Shown: positions 43,923-52,590 of the stretch, in pieces
Position numbering within the stretch: position 1 is the stretch's first letter
How the letters are laid out: each line of letters opens with the position of its first letter
Assembly (NCBI RefSeq): GCF_023101205.1
Contig: NZ_CP078078.1
Coordinates: 2,737,411 to 2,801,410 of the forward strand
Reading direction: 5' to 3'
Origin: Microbacterium aurugineum
GTDB taxonomy: Bacteria > Actinomycetota > Actinomycetes > Actinomycetales > Microbacteriaceae
DNA: 64,000 nucleotides
Notes under the pieces: model-generated
Told to the model about the DNA's origin: nothing
The model's database searches: none
Seen by the model: the letters and a program-made list of their open reading frames with translations, nothing else
Program-made: the position numbers and the translations under genes

Positions 43923-46922
43923 TCAGCGAGGCTCGATCATGCTGGGACCGTTCGGCAACGCCCGCACCGTGAGCTGCGCCGGGATCTGCTCCTGCATGGC
44001 CTCGACGTGGCTGATCACCCCGACGGTCCTGCCGCCCTGTCGTAGTTCGTCGAGGGTGCGCATGGCGACATCGAGAGTGTCTCCGTCGAGCGAGCCGAAT
44101 CCCTCGTCGATGAAGAGCGTGTCCAAGCGGATGCCGCCGGCTCGCGCGGTGACGACTTCGGCGAGGCCGAGCGCGAGCGCGAGCGAGGTGAGGAACGTCT
44201 CCCCACCCGAGAGGGACTGCGGCGGCCTGGACTGTCCGGTGAACGCGTCGAAGACCACGATGCCGAGGCCGGAAGCGGCGCCTCGTGCGGCGAGCGCATC
44301 CGAATGCCGCAGCTGGTAGCGCCCCGTCGACATGTCGTGCAACCGCCGGTTCGCCGCTTCGACGATCTCTTCGAGTTCGGCGGCGAGGACGAAGGTCTCG
44401 AGAGTCATCTTGTGCGTGTTCGCTCCGCGTCCGGCGATCGTGTCTGCGAGATTCTTCAGCAGCTCGAATTCGGTCGCCTCCGCGGTCGTCCTCGCATTCT
44501 CCGCGGCAGCCGACTCGATCAACCCTTCGAGTCGCTCGGCGACACCTGCAGCGCGGGCCGCCTCATCGACCGCGCCCTTCCAGAGCGCCCGGGCGGCTTC
44601 CGCCGCCTGCTCGGCCGGTTCCAGGTCGATGGGCTCTTCGGGGAGCGTGCGCAGTTCCAGATCGAACAGGATCCCGCGTTCCTTCTCGCGCTGGACGGCA
44701 TGCTGCGCGATCCGGGCGTCGAGGGTCTCTTGCGCCGCCGACGAGCGAAGCGCCTCCTCCGCGGCCGCCGCGTCGCTGAAAGGCGAGTCGGCGAGGGCCG
44801 TGTCTCGCTCGGATTCCGCAGCGACGAGCGCCTCGGACCTGCGGCGGTGTTCCGCGACCGCCGCAGCGAGAGCACGGGCGGCGGCGATCGCGGTCGCCGT
44901 GTCCGCGAGCCGGGCGGCGACCGTGTCGAAGTCGCCCCGAGCCTCGGCGATCGACTCGCGCGCCTGCGCCTCCCGCTGCCGCAGCACGGCGTGGTCTTCT
45001 CGTGCCTGAGCGAGGGCCGCCGCGTCTGCCGCCTTCTCGGCCTCGAGCCGTTCGACACGTGCCGTCAGTGCCGCCAGTCTCGCGTCGATCGCCTCCAACT
45101 CCTCCACGGCGCTCAGGCTGCGTGTGTACGCCGCCGTCGCCTCGGCGTGCTCCCTCTCGGCCTGCTCGACGCTCCTTCCGTCGGCGCGAGCCAGGACCGC
45201 GGCCAACTCGGCCTGCACGGCCGATGCGGCCGACATGAGTTCACGCTCCCGCTCTGCCGCAGCGTCACGAATGAGTTCGGCGTCGGCGATGTCGTCGGGC
45301 GACACCGGATCGGAGTGCGTGGCGAGGCTCGGGTGCTCGACAGAGCCGCAGACCGGGCAGGGGTCGTCAGGGCGGAGACTCGACGCCAGTTCGCCGGCCA
45401 TCCCGTCGGTGCGACGCTGACGGAGCTTCGCGAGCGCGGTCTGCGCAGCGGCGTGCTCGGTGGTGGCAGCGGTGAGATCGCGCTCCGTGGCCGCCTGGTC
45501 GGCCTGGAGTTGCCGGGCTGCCCTCGCCGCCACGACACGCACGTCCGCCGACTCCCGCGCGATCCTCAGGTCGTCCGCACGATCGGCGATGCGCCGGGTC
45601 TGGTCTCGCTCCGCCTTCAGCGCGGCCACCGCGTCGGGCAACGAGGCGCGCTCCGCTTCCCCGGCCTCGATGCGTGCGGTCGCTGCGTCGACGGCGGCGA
45701 CCGCGATCCGCAGTTCTTCGTCGAGGGCCGGTACCTGTTCCTCGAGCTCACGCGCCCGCTCCCAGGACCCGGTCTCCTTGGTACGCGCCGTCACCCACGC
45801 CTCGAGGTCTCCGTCGACGTCGAACTCGAGGGCGTCCCATTCCGCGCGAGCGCGCTCCTCGGCCGTCGCGGCAGCGTCGACCAGCTCGTGAGCCCGTGAT
45901 GCCGCGGCGATCGTCGAGCGCAGCGCCTCGGCAGCACGCGCAGCCGTGAGCTCGGCACGCGCCTCGTCGATCAGCGGCGCATCCGCTTCGAGACGGGCGA
46001 GTGCCGCACGTGCACGGTCGCGTTCCTGCTGTGCGCGCCGCTCCTCACGCGTCGTCGCCAGCGCCGCATCGGCCTCGGCCGATAGCTTCTCGGCGTCGGC
46101 CTGTTCGGAGGCCCGCCGCCCGGCACGGTAGTCCGCTCGCGCCTGGGCTCGGCGAAGGGCGTCGAGACGCTCATCGATCGTCAGTGATGCCGTCGGCTGC
46201 TCCCCCGCCGCCGTGGGGGCCGTGCCGTCGTCGGCATCGCCCGAGAGGCCCGCGGTGTCCACCAGACGTTCGGCCTCACCGACACGAGCGTCGACGGTGG
46301 CGAGCCGCGCACCGAGCGTCTGCTCCGCCTGGCGGCGCCGCTCGTCGAAACGGGCCTGCACGTCTTCGAATCGCTGAGTGCCGAAGAGGCGGCGAAGCAG
46401 CGCCTGGCGATCCCTGCTCCCCGCCAGCAGGAACTCGGAGAAGCGGTTCTGCGCCAGGAGGATCACCTGCAGGAACTGCTCGCGGCTCAGCTGCAGGATC
46501 TCATCGAGGTCGCCTGCGACGTCGACGGCTCGTGCGGCACGCCCCACCCAGCCCGCGTCCGTCCATTCCTCCAGTGACACCGCTGCGGCCTGCTTCGTCA
46601 GCCCCCCGCCGCGCTTGGCCGGACGAAGGTACTCCGGCGAGCGCGTCACGCGGAACCGACCGGCCGGAGTACTGAACTCGACCACGACCTCGGAGGGATC
46701 ATCGGGCTCGCAGTGGTCGCTGCGGAGCCGCTTCTCGCCCCCGTCGTAGCGTGGCACACCACCGTAGAGACCGAAGCAGACGGCATCGAGGATGCTCGAC
46801 TTGCCGGCGCCGGTCCGCCCGGCGATCAGGAAGATGCCATCGTCGCCGAAAGCGTCGAAATCCACGATCTGCCGCGACCGGAAAGGGCCGAACCCCTCGA
46901 TCTCCAGGCGATGGAGGCGCAT
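43923..46922 (-). CDS. sbcC: SbcC, SMC-like subunit of the SbcCD nuclease
   Basis: The 999-residue ATPase arm of SbcCD, which cuts hairpins and protein-blocked DNA ends. Walker A GRTGAGKSS lies near residue 35; two long Ala/Glu/Arg-rich coiled coils flank the zinc hook CPVC at about 522; and the C-terminal part has the ABC signature LSGGETFLTSLALALGL and Walker B LFIDEGFGSLD. Its ATG follows the sbcD stop directly (TAGATG), so both subunits come from one transcript. Confidence 0.96.
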   Translation of the reverse strand: MRLHRLEIEGFGPFRSRQIVDFDAFGDDGIFLIAGRTGAGKSSILDAVCFGLYGGVPRYDGGEKRLRSDHCEPDDPSEVVVEFSTPAGRFRVTRSPEYLRPAKRGGGLTKQAAAVSLEEWTDAGWVGRAARAVDVAGDLDEILQLSREQFLQVILLAQNRFSEFLLAGSRDRQALLRRLFGTQRFEDVQARFDERRRQAEQTLGARLATVDARVGEAERLVDTAGLSGDADDGTAPTAAGEQPTASLTIDERLDALRRAQARADYRAGRRASEQADAEKLSAEADAALATTREERRAQQERDRARAALARLEADAPLIDEARAELTAARAAEALRSTIAAASRAHELVDAAATAEERARAEWDALEFDVDGDLEAWVTARTKETGSWERARELEEQVPALDEELRIAVAAVDAATARIEAGEAERASLPDAVAALKAERDQTRRIADRADDLRIARESADVRVVAARAARQLQADQAATERDLTAATTEHAAAQTALAKLRQRRTDGMAGELASSLRPDDPCPVCGSVEHPSLATHSDPVSPDDIADAELIRDAAAERERELMSAASAVQAELAAVLARADGRSVEQAEREHAEATAAYTRSLSAVEELEAIDARLAALTARVERLEAEKAADAAALAQAREDHAVLRQREAQARESIAEARGDFDTVAARLADTATAIAAARALAAAVAEHRRRSEALVAAESERDTALADSPFSDAAAAEEALRSSAAQETLDARIAQHAVQREKERGILFDLELRTLPEEPIDLEPAEQAAEAARALWKGAVDEAARAAGVAERLEGLIESAAAENARTTAEATEFELLKNLADTIAGRGANTHKMTLETFVLAAELEEIVEAANRRLHDMSTGRYQLRHSDALAARGAASGLGIVVFDAFTGQSRPPQSLSGGETFLTSLALALGLAEVVTARAGGIRLDTLFIDEGFGSLDGDTLDVAMRTLDELRQGGRTVGVISHVEAMQEQIPAQLTVRALPNGPSMIEPR

Positions 46923-48092
46923 CTAGACGAGAGCTTCCGCGCGCACGCGCTCGTCGAGCACCGCGCGGATCAGGTCGCGCTCCGCATCCGTGGCGCCGTG
47001 CCCGGCCCGGACGTGCTCGAGGAACGCCTCGATCCGGTCGACATCGGTCACCGCGGTCCGGAGTCGCTGCGAGTACGACCTCTCCTCCGCCTCGGAGACG
47101 GCCACGGGCTGGTGCTGCACCATGGCGCAGTAGGGGTAGCTCTCGCGCAGACGCCGCATCGGCTCGGCCTGGGGCAGAGCATCGGTGTACACGGCGCACA
47201 CCCACTCGTTCGCATGCTCGGCGACCATCTCCGGCGCCAGGATCTCGTGGAGCGTTCCCGTGAGCGTGACCAGACGACGCGGCACGGGCAGCTCGAGCCA
47301 CTCGACGGCGGCGAGACCGTGGGCATCGAGGTCGACGAGCCACGAACCGCGCGCCTTGTGCTGCTCGCCGAAGCTGTAGTGCAGCGGAGCCCCGGCGTAG
47401 CGGACGCGCTCGCTGAGCGTCTGGCGACCGTGGATGTGCCCGAGCGCCACGTAGTCGGGGCCGTCGAACACGCTGAGGGGCACGACGTCGAGCCCACCCT
47501 GACGCACCTCGCGCTCGAGGCCTGCGGTGGCATCGACCCCTGCGGCGAAGCAGTGCGCGATGGCGACCGCACGGCCCTCGTGCGTGTCCATGCCCGCACG
47601 GACGAGGTCCATCGCATGCCCCATGGTCTGCGCCTGGGTGCGCAACGGGCGGCCCGCGCTGTCGCCCTCGGGCCAGTGCTGACGCACGATGGCCGGCTCG
47701 AGGTAGGGGATGCCGAAGAAATGAACCGGTCCATCGGCATCCGCGATCGTGATGGGCTCCCCGACGGCGAGCGGATCGGTCAGCACGTGGATGCCGTCAC
47801 GGAGCAGCCGCGCCTGGAAACCGAGTCGCGCGGCCGAGTCATGGTTTCCGCTCGTGACGATCACTCGCGCCCCGGCCTCGTCCAGCGCCACCAGCGCATC
47901 GCCGAGGAGCGAGTAGGCGGGACCGGACGGCGTCGCGGAGTCGAAGACGTCTCCGGCGACGACCACGACGTCGACGGAGTGCGTGCGCACCTGCTCGGTC
48001 AGCGCCCCGAGCACCTCGGTCAGCGCGTCCATGGTCGAGTTGCCATGGAACGTGCGGCCGATGTGCCAGTCGGAGGTGTGCAGGATTCGCAT
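46923..48092 (-). CDS. sbcD: SbcD, Mre11-like nuclease subunit
   Basis: The 389-residue manganese phosphoesterase of SbcCD. Metal-binding motifs in order: HTSDWHIGRTF, VVAGDVFDS, VTSGNHDS and, further on, LGHIHGRQ. The C-terminal part is the capping domain. I use the ATG at 48092; a GTG two codons upstream is equally open. The gene precedes sbcC without a gap. Confidence 0.95.
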   Translation of the reverse strand: MRILHTSDWHIGRTFHGNSTMDALTEVLGALTEQVRTHSVDVVVVAGDVFDSATPSGPAYSLLGDALVALDEAGARVIVTSGNHDSAARLGFQARLLRDGIHVLTDPLAVGEPITIADADGPVHFFGIPYLEPAIVRQHWPEGDSAGRPLRTQAQTMGHAMDLVRAGMDTHEGRAVAIAHCFAAGVDATAGLEREVRQGGLDVVPLSVFDGPDYVALGHIHGRQTLSERVRYAGAPLHYSFGEQHKARGSWLVDLDAHGLAAVEWLELPVPRRLVTLTGTLHEILAPEMVAEHANEWVCAVYTDALPQAEPMRRLRESYPYCAMVQHQPVAVSEAEERSYSQRLRTAVTDVDRIEAFLEHVRAGHGATDAERDLIRAVLDERVRAEALV

Positions 48093-48112
48093 ACTCACAC
48101 GGTACGAACCCC

Positions 48113-48194
48113 CTCGGACATTCCGTCCGAGGCGTGCCGCGACCCGTTCATGACGTCACCCCGTCGGTAACCCGCCGTAACACGACGTCATGAA
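48113..48194. repeat. Two inverted repeats between sbcD and a GNAT gene
   Basis: CCTCGGAC/GTCCGAGG at 48113-48133 forms a tight hairpin. TTCATGACGTC (48147-48157) is repeated inverted at 48184-48194 around 26 bases. Both lie between the sbcD start and the end of the next gene on the same strand, so termination of that gene is the simplest reading. Confidence 0.5.
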
Positions 48195-48204
48195 ACGACG
48201 GCGG

Positions 48205-48513
48205 TCAGCGCGAGCGCAGCAGGGGGGCGTGCTCGGGGTGCGCGGCGAACCAATCGGCGACGTACCAGCACACCGCGTCCACCGTGCGGTCGCCACGCTC
48301 CTCGATGTCGGCCACCGCACCCTCCACGACCTTGCCCGCGTAGCCGTTGCCGCGGAAAGTCGGGATAGTGAACGCGCGGGTGAGAGCGATCGTGTGACCG
48401 TCGTCGCGGTAGTCGAGAACGCTCACGAGCTTTCCATCGCGCATGAGCGTGTAGCGGGACGCGTCCTTCTCGTCGGTCAGGATGAAGCCTCCGACAGTGT
48501 GCGAGATCGTCAT
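48205..48513 (-). CDS. YjdJ-type small N-acetyltransferase
   Basis: A 102-residue minimal GNAT domain: FILTDEKDASRYTLMRDGKL, then the acetyl-CoA loop in IPTFRGNGYAGKVVEGAVAD and the conserved VCWYVADWFAAHPEH near the C-terminus. Such short members acetylate small molecules or have unknown roles. ATG at 48513; the frame runs to 48558 but the extension covers the divergent promoter at 48552-48581. Confidence 0.88.
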   Translation of the reverse strand: MTISHTVGGFILTDEKDASRYTLMRDGKLVSVLDYRDDGHTIALTRAFTIPTFRGNGYAGKVVEGAVADIEERGDRTVDAVCWYVADWFAAHPEHAPLLRSR

Positions 48514-48551
48514 TCGATCCACGTTACGCCCGCCAGGAGCGCCCGGGCGTT

Positions 48552-48581
48552 TTGACATGGGGCGTCACGATCGGACATAAT
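48552..48581 (+). promoter_or_regulatory. Strong sigma-A-type promoter for a leaderless transcript
   Basis: TTGACA (48552-48557) and CATAAT (48576-48581) are separated by 18 bp, the best housekeeping promoter match seen here. The predicted first base, about seven bases after the -10, falls on the A of the ATG at 48588, so the message should begin at that start codon. Confidence 0.7.
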
Positions 48582-48587
48582 CCCCCC

Positions 48588-48689
48588 ATGACCACCAACG
48601 CAAGCCCTTTGTCCGCCCAGGAGGCGAACAGGACTGCCGGGATGATGATGCCCGGTCGCGTTGGCATGTGTTGCCGAATGTGTCGCTGA
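48588..48689 (+). CDS. Leaderless 33-residue Met/Cys-rich leader peptide (candidate uORF)
   Basis: The frame from the ATG at 48588 encodes 33 residues; the last 15 include five Met and three Cys (MMMPGRVGMCCRMCR). No ribosome site fits upstream, but the promoter at 48552-48581 would place the 5' end on the ATG, and leaderless translation is common in actinobacteria. Cys-rich leaderless uORFs that stall in cysteine shortage regulate downstream genes in mycobacteria (established). Here the next gene is the winged-helix regulator 157 bp on, with a hairpin CCTCGC/GCGAGG at 48718-48734 between. An attenuator sensing Cys or Met supply is the inferred role. Confidence 0.55.
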   Translation: MTTNASPLSAQEANRTAGMMMPGRVGMCCRMCR

Positions 48690-48845
48690 ACGAACAGCCA
48701 CCCCGCCTGACCTGATTCCTCGCGAACTGCGAGGCCAGTGTCTCCGAGCATCCACCCTCTGCTCGCTTCCCGGCTCCGCCGGTCATTCATGCAACGCATC
48801 AGAGCCCCCCTCGATCCGGGCTCACGTCCTGAGGACTTCATCATC

Positions 48846-49553
48846 ATGTCGAACACCGCACTTCTCGAGCGTCCCGCCACCACCGCCGCGATCCGCACTC
48901 GTACCGAGGCCACCGCACCGGTGCCCTCCGCCACCGCAGACCTTCCCGCCGTCCGCTCCCCGCGAGGCTTCGCGCTCTACGTGGGGCTCGACGAGATCAA
49001 GGCCGCCGAAGCCGGTGTGAGCCTGCCGCTGCTCGTCGATGCCCTGCGGCGCACCCTCGCCGAACTCGCTCCGGGTGCGGAGACGCACGCCACGGTCGCC
49101 CTCGCGCCGCACGGCTCGGGCGGCCGCGACCTCGACGTCGTCCGCCTCGCCCTGCAGGAGCCGGGCGCCATCGCGCGCACCAAGGCCGCTGCCGAAGAGG
49201 ACACGGCGGAAGAGGAGAGCGGCGTCACCGTCGACATCTCCCGCAAGCGCGTCCTGATCGACGGGGAGTCCGCGGCCTTCACCTACAAGGAGTTCGAGCT
49301 GCTGCAGTACCTCGTGCTGCGCGAGGGCCGCACGATCGAACGCAGCGAGCTGGTCTCTGCTCTGTGGCAGGCGCAGGACGACGAGACCCCCGGTGAGCGC
49401 ACGATCGACGTCCACGTGCGTCGTCTCCGCGCGAAGCTCGGACGCTACGAGGACATCGTCCGCACGGTGCGGGGAATCGGCTACCGGTTCGACCGTCACG
49501 CCGACGTCGTCATCCGCTACGGACACGGAACCCCCTCGCCCGACCGCTTCTGA
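48846..49553 (+). CDS. Orphan OmpR/PhoB-type winged-helix regulator
   Basis: A 235-residue protein. Residues about 132-225 are a Trans_Reg_C winged helix (VDISRKRVLIDGES, YKEFELLQYLVLREGRTI, RTIDVHVRRLRAKLGRYED, VRGIGYRF). The N-terminal 130 residues are not a response-regulator receiver: there is no phospho-acceptor Asp pattern, but a compact region ALYVGLDEIKAAEAGVSLPL with an Ala/Pro-rich leader before it. There is no kinase gene nearby. The ATG at 48846 has GAGGA 13-14 bases upstream, somewhat far. It probably shares a transcript with the Cys/Met-rich leader ORF, which suggests control by amino-acid supply. Confidence 0.85.
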   Translation: MSNTALLERPATTAAIRTRTEATAPVPSATADLPAVRSPRGFALYVGLDEIKAAEAGVSLPLLVDALRRTLAELAPGAETHATVALAPHGSGGRDLDVVRLALQEPGAIARTKAAAEEDTAEEESGVTVDISRKRVLIDGESAAFTYKEFELLQYLVLREGRTIERSELVSALWQAQDDETPGERTIDVHVRRLRAKLGRYEDIVRTVRGIGYRFDRHADVVIRYGHGTPSPDRF

Positions 49554-49596
49554 CCGTCTGCGAGTCGGTGTCAGGGCCGGCGCGTAGGGTGGGCGC

Positions 49597-50556
49597 ATGA
49601 CATCGACGGCGCAATCCGCAGCGGCTGAGGTCGCGCCATCGGATGCCCCTCGGGAGACCGTCTACCGCCCCTCGCACCCTCTCGATCTCGGCCGCACACT
49701 CGGCTTCCTTCGCCGTGGCACGGGCGATCCGACCATGGTCATCACCGGATCGGTGATCTGGCGGGCAGTGCGCACACCTCTCGGTCCGACGACGTTGGCG
49801 GTGCGCACGATCGGTGGCGAGGTGCGCGCGACCGCCTGGGGCCCCGGAACGGACTTCGCGCTCGACGCCGTCCCCGCACTCTGTGGAGCCCACGACGACG
49901 CCGAGGGGTTCGACGCATCGCATCACCCTCTCGTCGCCGAGTCCGCGCATCGCCATCCCGGGCTGCGCCTGACACGCACCGACGAGGTGTTCGACGCGCT
50001 GGCATGCGCGATCATCGAGCAGAAGGTCACCGGCATGCAGGCGTTCGGAGCGTGGCGTTGGCTCGTCTCCCGCTTCGGCGAGCGCGCCCCCGGTCCGACG
50101 CCCCGACCGATGTTCACCGCGCCCACCGCCGCACAGTGGCACCGCATCCCCTCCTGGGCGTGGCACCGCGCCGGGGTCGAGCCCCCACAGTCCCGGACCC
50201 TCGTGCGCGCCGCGGAACGAGGCGATCGCATCGCCCACGCCGTGCGGACCGCCCCGGACGGCACGGCGCGCGACCGCGTTCTCACGAGCCTTCCCGGCGT
50301 CGGGGTGTGGACCTCGGCGGAGACCCGGGCCCGCGCGCTCGGCGATACCGATGCCGTCAGCGTCGGCGACTACCACCTCGCCCACGAGATCGGTTACGCT
50401 CTCACCGGCACGCGCACCGATGACGCCGGGATGCTCGAGCTCCTCGCTCCCTGGACGGGGCAACGGCAGCGAGCGGTCCGCCTCATCGCCGCCAGCGGGG
50501 TGCACGAGCCGCGCCGAGGCCCTCGCCTCGCACCCGAGAACCATCGCGACCGCTGA
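49597..50556 (+). CDS. AlkA-like DNA-3-methyladenine glycosylase
   Basis: A 319-residue helix-hairpin-helix base-excision glycosylase. The HhH motif is LTSLPGVGVWTSAETRARA and the catalytic Asp follows in DTDAVSVGDYHLAHEIG; an upstream helix VFDALACAIIEQKVTGMQA is the family DNA-minor-groove element. It removes alkylated bases. No Ada domain is fused. ATG at 49597. Confidence 0.9.
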   Translation: MTSTAQSAAAEVAPSDAPRETVYRPSHPLDLGRTLGFLRRGTGDPTMVITGSVIWRAVRTPLGPTTLAVRTIGGEVRATAWGPGTDFALDAVPALCGAHDDAEGFDASHHPLVAESAHRHPGLRLTRTDEVFDALACAIIEQKVTGMQAFGAWRWLVSRFGERAPGPTPRPMFTAPTAAQWHRIPSWAWHRAGVEPPQSRTLVRAAERGDRIAHAVRTAPDGTARDRVLTSLPGVGVWTSAETRARALGDTDAVSVGDYHLAHEIGYALTGTRTDDAGMLELLAPWTGQRQRAVRLIAASGVHEPRRGPRLAPENHRDR

Positions 50557-50578
50557 CTCCGCCGCCTATGCTGGGGCC

Positions 50579-50776
50579 ATGTCCCGCAGAGCGATCCGCA
50601 TCTCCATCACTGTCGGCCTGTTGATCGTCGGCGTGGTGGTCGGGCTCATCTTCCAGAATGTGTGGCTGGGCGTTCTTCTCGCCGCCATCGTGTGGCTGGG
50701 CTGGTTCCTCGGGTACGAGTCGCGGCGCGGGAACAACGCCGGCGTCAACGATGAAGACCACGGCATCGAGCTCTGA
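50579..50776 (+). CDS. Small two-segment membrane protein
   Basis: A 65-residue protein with two hydrophobic segments (about 8-25 and 27-45) in a hairpin, a basic N-terminus (MSRRAIR) and an acidic C-terminus. Not recognised beyond that. It follows the glycosylase gene by 22 bp and may be co-transcribed; function unknown. Confidence 0.75.
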   Translation: MSRRAIRISITVGLLIVGVVVGLIFQNVWLGVLLAAIVWLGWFLGYESRRGNNAGVNDEDHGIEL

Positions 50777-50794
50777 GGAGCTCGTGCCCGGAGG

Positions 50795-51550
50795 TCAGTA
50801 GTACACCGCGAGCGGTCCGGAGGGTCCGGCGATCACGCTCACGGGGGTGTCGAAGACCCGTGACAGCACCTCATCCGTCATGATCGCGGCAGGGGATCCG
50901 AACTCCACGACCGCGCCGTCCTTCATCGCGCAGATGTGGTCGGCGTAGTGCCCCGCGAAGTTGATGTCGTGCAGCACGATCACGATCGTGCGTCCGAGCT
51001 CCTCCGCCGCCCGTCGCAGGTGCTTCATCATCTGCACCGCGTGGCGCATGTCGAGGTTGTTCAGCGGTTCGTCCAGCAGCACGAACTCGGTGTCCTGTGC
51101 CAGCACCATCGCCACGTAGGCGCGCTGACGCTGCCCTCCGGAGAGCTCATCGAGGTACCGCCCCTCCAGCGGACCGAGGTCGAGGAAGTCGATGGCCTGG
51201 CTGATGATCTCCTCGTCGGCCCGGTTCAGCCGTCCCTTCGAATGCGGGAACCGGCCGAATCCCACGAGCTGGCGCACGGTGAGTCGCGTGACGAAGTGGT
51301 TCTCCTGACGCAGGATCGACACGACCTTCGCCAGGTCCTTCGACTTCGTCGAGGCCACATCGAGCCCCGCGATCTCGATGGCCCCCGCATCCATTCCGTT
51401 CAGCCGGCCGATCATCGTGAGCAGCGTCGACTTGCCTGCGCCGTTGGGTCCGATCAGCGCGGTGATGCCGCCGGTCGGGATTTCGAGGTCGACCGGACCG
51501 ATCGCAACCTCGCTGCTGTAGTCCCGGCGGACGCCGTCGAGAGCGATCAC
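50795..51550 (-). CDS. Siderophore ABC importer ATPase (FecE/FepC-like)
   Basis: A 251-residue ATPase for ferric-siderophore uptake. Walker A GPNGAGKST, signature LSGGQRQR, Walker B FVLLDEPLNNLD and H-loop VLHDINFA. The GTG at 51550 overlaps the permease stop. Last gene of an operon with a binding protein and two permeases, transcribed away from an iron-box region. Confidence 0.94.
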   Translation of the reverse strand: MIALDGVRRDYSSEVAIGPVDLEIPTGGITALIGPNGAGKSTLLTMIGRLNGMDAGAIEIAGLDVASTKSKDLAKVVSILRQENHFVTRLTVRQLVGFGRFPHSKGRLNRADEEIISQAIDFLDLGPLEGRYLDELSGGQRQRAYVAMVLAQDTEFVLLDEPLNNLDMRHAVQMMKHLRRAAEELGRTIVIVLHDINFAGHYADHICAMKDGAVVEFGSPAAIMTDEVLSRVFDTPVSVIAGPSGPLAVYY

Positions 51551-52590
51551 AGTCTGCCCTTTCTGAGGATGACGATGAGGAACACGGTCCCGCCGACGAG
51601 CTCGATCAGGATCGAGACCATCCCCTGCGCGTAGAACACGTTCTTCATCACGAAGTACGCCCCCGCGAGGATCGTGAAGGCGGTGAGCACCGCGACGGGG
51701 AAGATCAGCCGATGGTCATGCGTGTCGGCGAACTGGTAGGCGAGCGTGGCGACCAGGAAGCCGAGGAAGGTCATCGGCCCGACCAGCGCGGTCGACGTCG
51801 CCATCAGCACGGCGACGAGGAACAGCACGACGAACAGCTCGCGCCGATGATCGACACCGAGCGAGCGCGCGGCGTCCGGGCCCAGGGCCATGAGATTGAG
51901 CCGACGCGATCGGATCCACAGCAGAGCGGAGGCCACGATCACGAGCGGGATCGCGAGCGGCAGGTAGGAGGCGTCCGCGTTCGAGACGTTGCCGAAGAGA
52001 CGGGCGGCGAGCACGTCGAACTCGCTGGGGGTGAGCAGACGCTGCATGAACGTGGCGACCGCTCCGAGACCGCCGCCGATCACGATGCCGACCAGAAGCA
52101 TGATCTGCAGGTTCCCGTACCGCCCCGAGAGCAGCCATCCGTACAGGGCGACCGCGAGTCCGACCATGATGACGACCTGGATCGCGAACTGGCCGATGCC
52201 CTGGATCGCGACGAGTCCGGCGACCCCGAACAGGTAGACGGTGGAGGTCTGCACGACGCGGTACAGCGACTCGAAGCCCATGATCGACGGCGTGATGATG
52301 CGGTTGTTGGTGACGGTCTGGAAGCTCACCGTGGCGATCGCCTGGGACACGGCGACGAGCGCCATCACGGTGACATCGATCGCGCGGTGCTGGGCGATGC
52401 GCCAGAATCCTGCGGAGCCGACCGGCATCGGGTTCGCCCATGCCAGCAGCCCGAAGCCGGAGACGGCGGCGAGGACGACGAGCACGCCGAGGACGAGGAC
52501 GTAGCGACGGCGCGCTCGCGGGGTCGTGAACGAGCCGGCCGATCGCACCGGGCCGCCCGTCGTCCTCGGTGTCATCACCGCGCTAGCCAC
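51547..52590 (-). CDS. FecCD-family siderophore permease 2
   Basis: A 347-residue permease with about nine to ten membrane segments after a 30-residue basic N-terminus. The cytoplasmic coupling region is recognisable from DAARSLGVDHRRELFVV, and VGPMTFLGFLVATLAYQF is the conserved FecCD segment. The GTG start at 52590 overlaps the end of the first permease gene. Confidence 0.92.
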   Translation of the reverse strand: MASAVMTPRTTGGPVRSAGSFTTPRARRRYVLVLGVLVVLAAVSGFGLLAWANPMPVGSAGFWRIAQHRAIDVTVMALVAVSQAIATVSFQTVTNNRIITPSIMGFESLYRVVQTSTVYLFGVAGLVAIQGIGQFAIQVVIMVGLAVALYGWLLSGRYGNLQIMLLVGIVIGGGLGAVATFMQRLLTPSEFDVLAARLFGNVSNADASYLPLAIPLVIVASALLWIRSRRLNLMALGPDAARSLGVDHRRELFVVLFLVAVLMATSTALVGPMTFLGFLVATLAYQFADTHDHRLIFPVAVLTAFTILAGAYFVMKNVFYAQGMVSILIELVGGTVFLIVILRKGRL

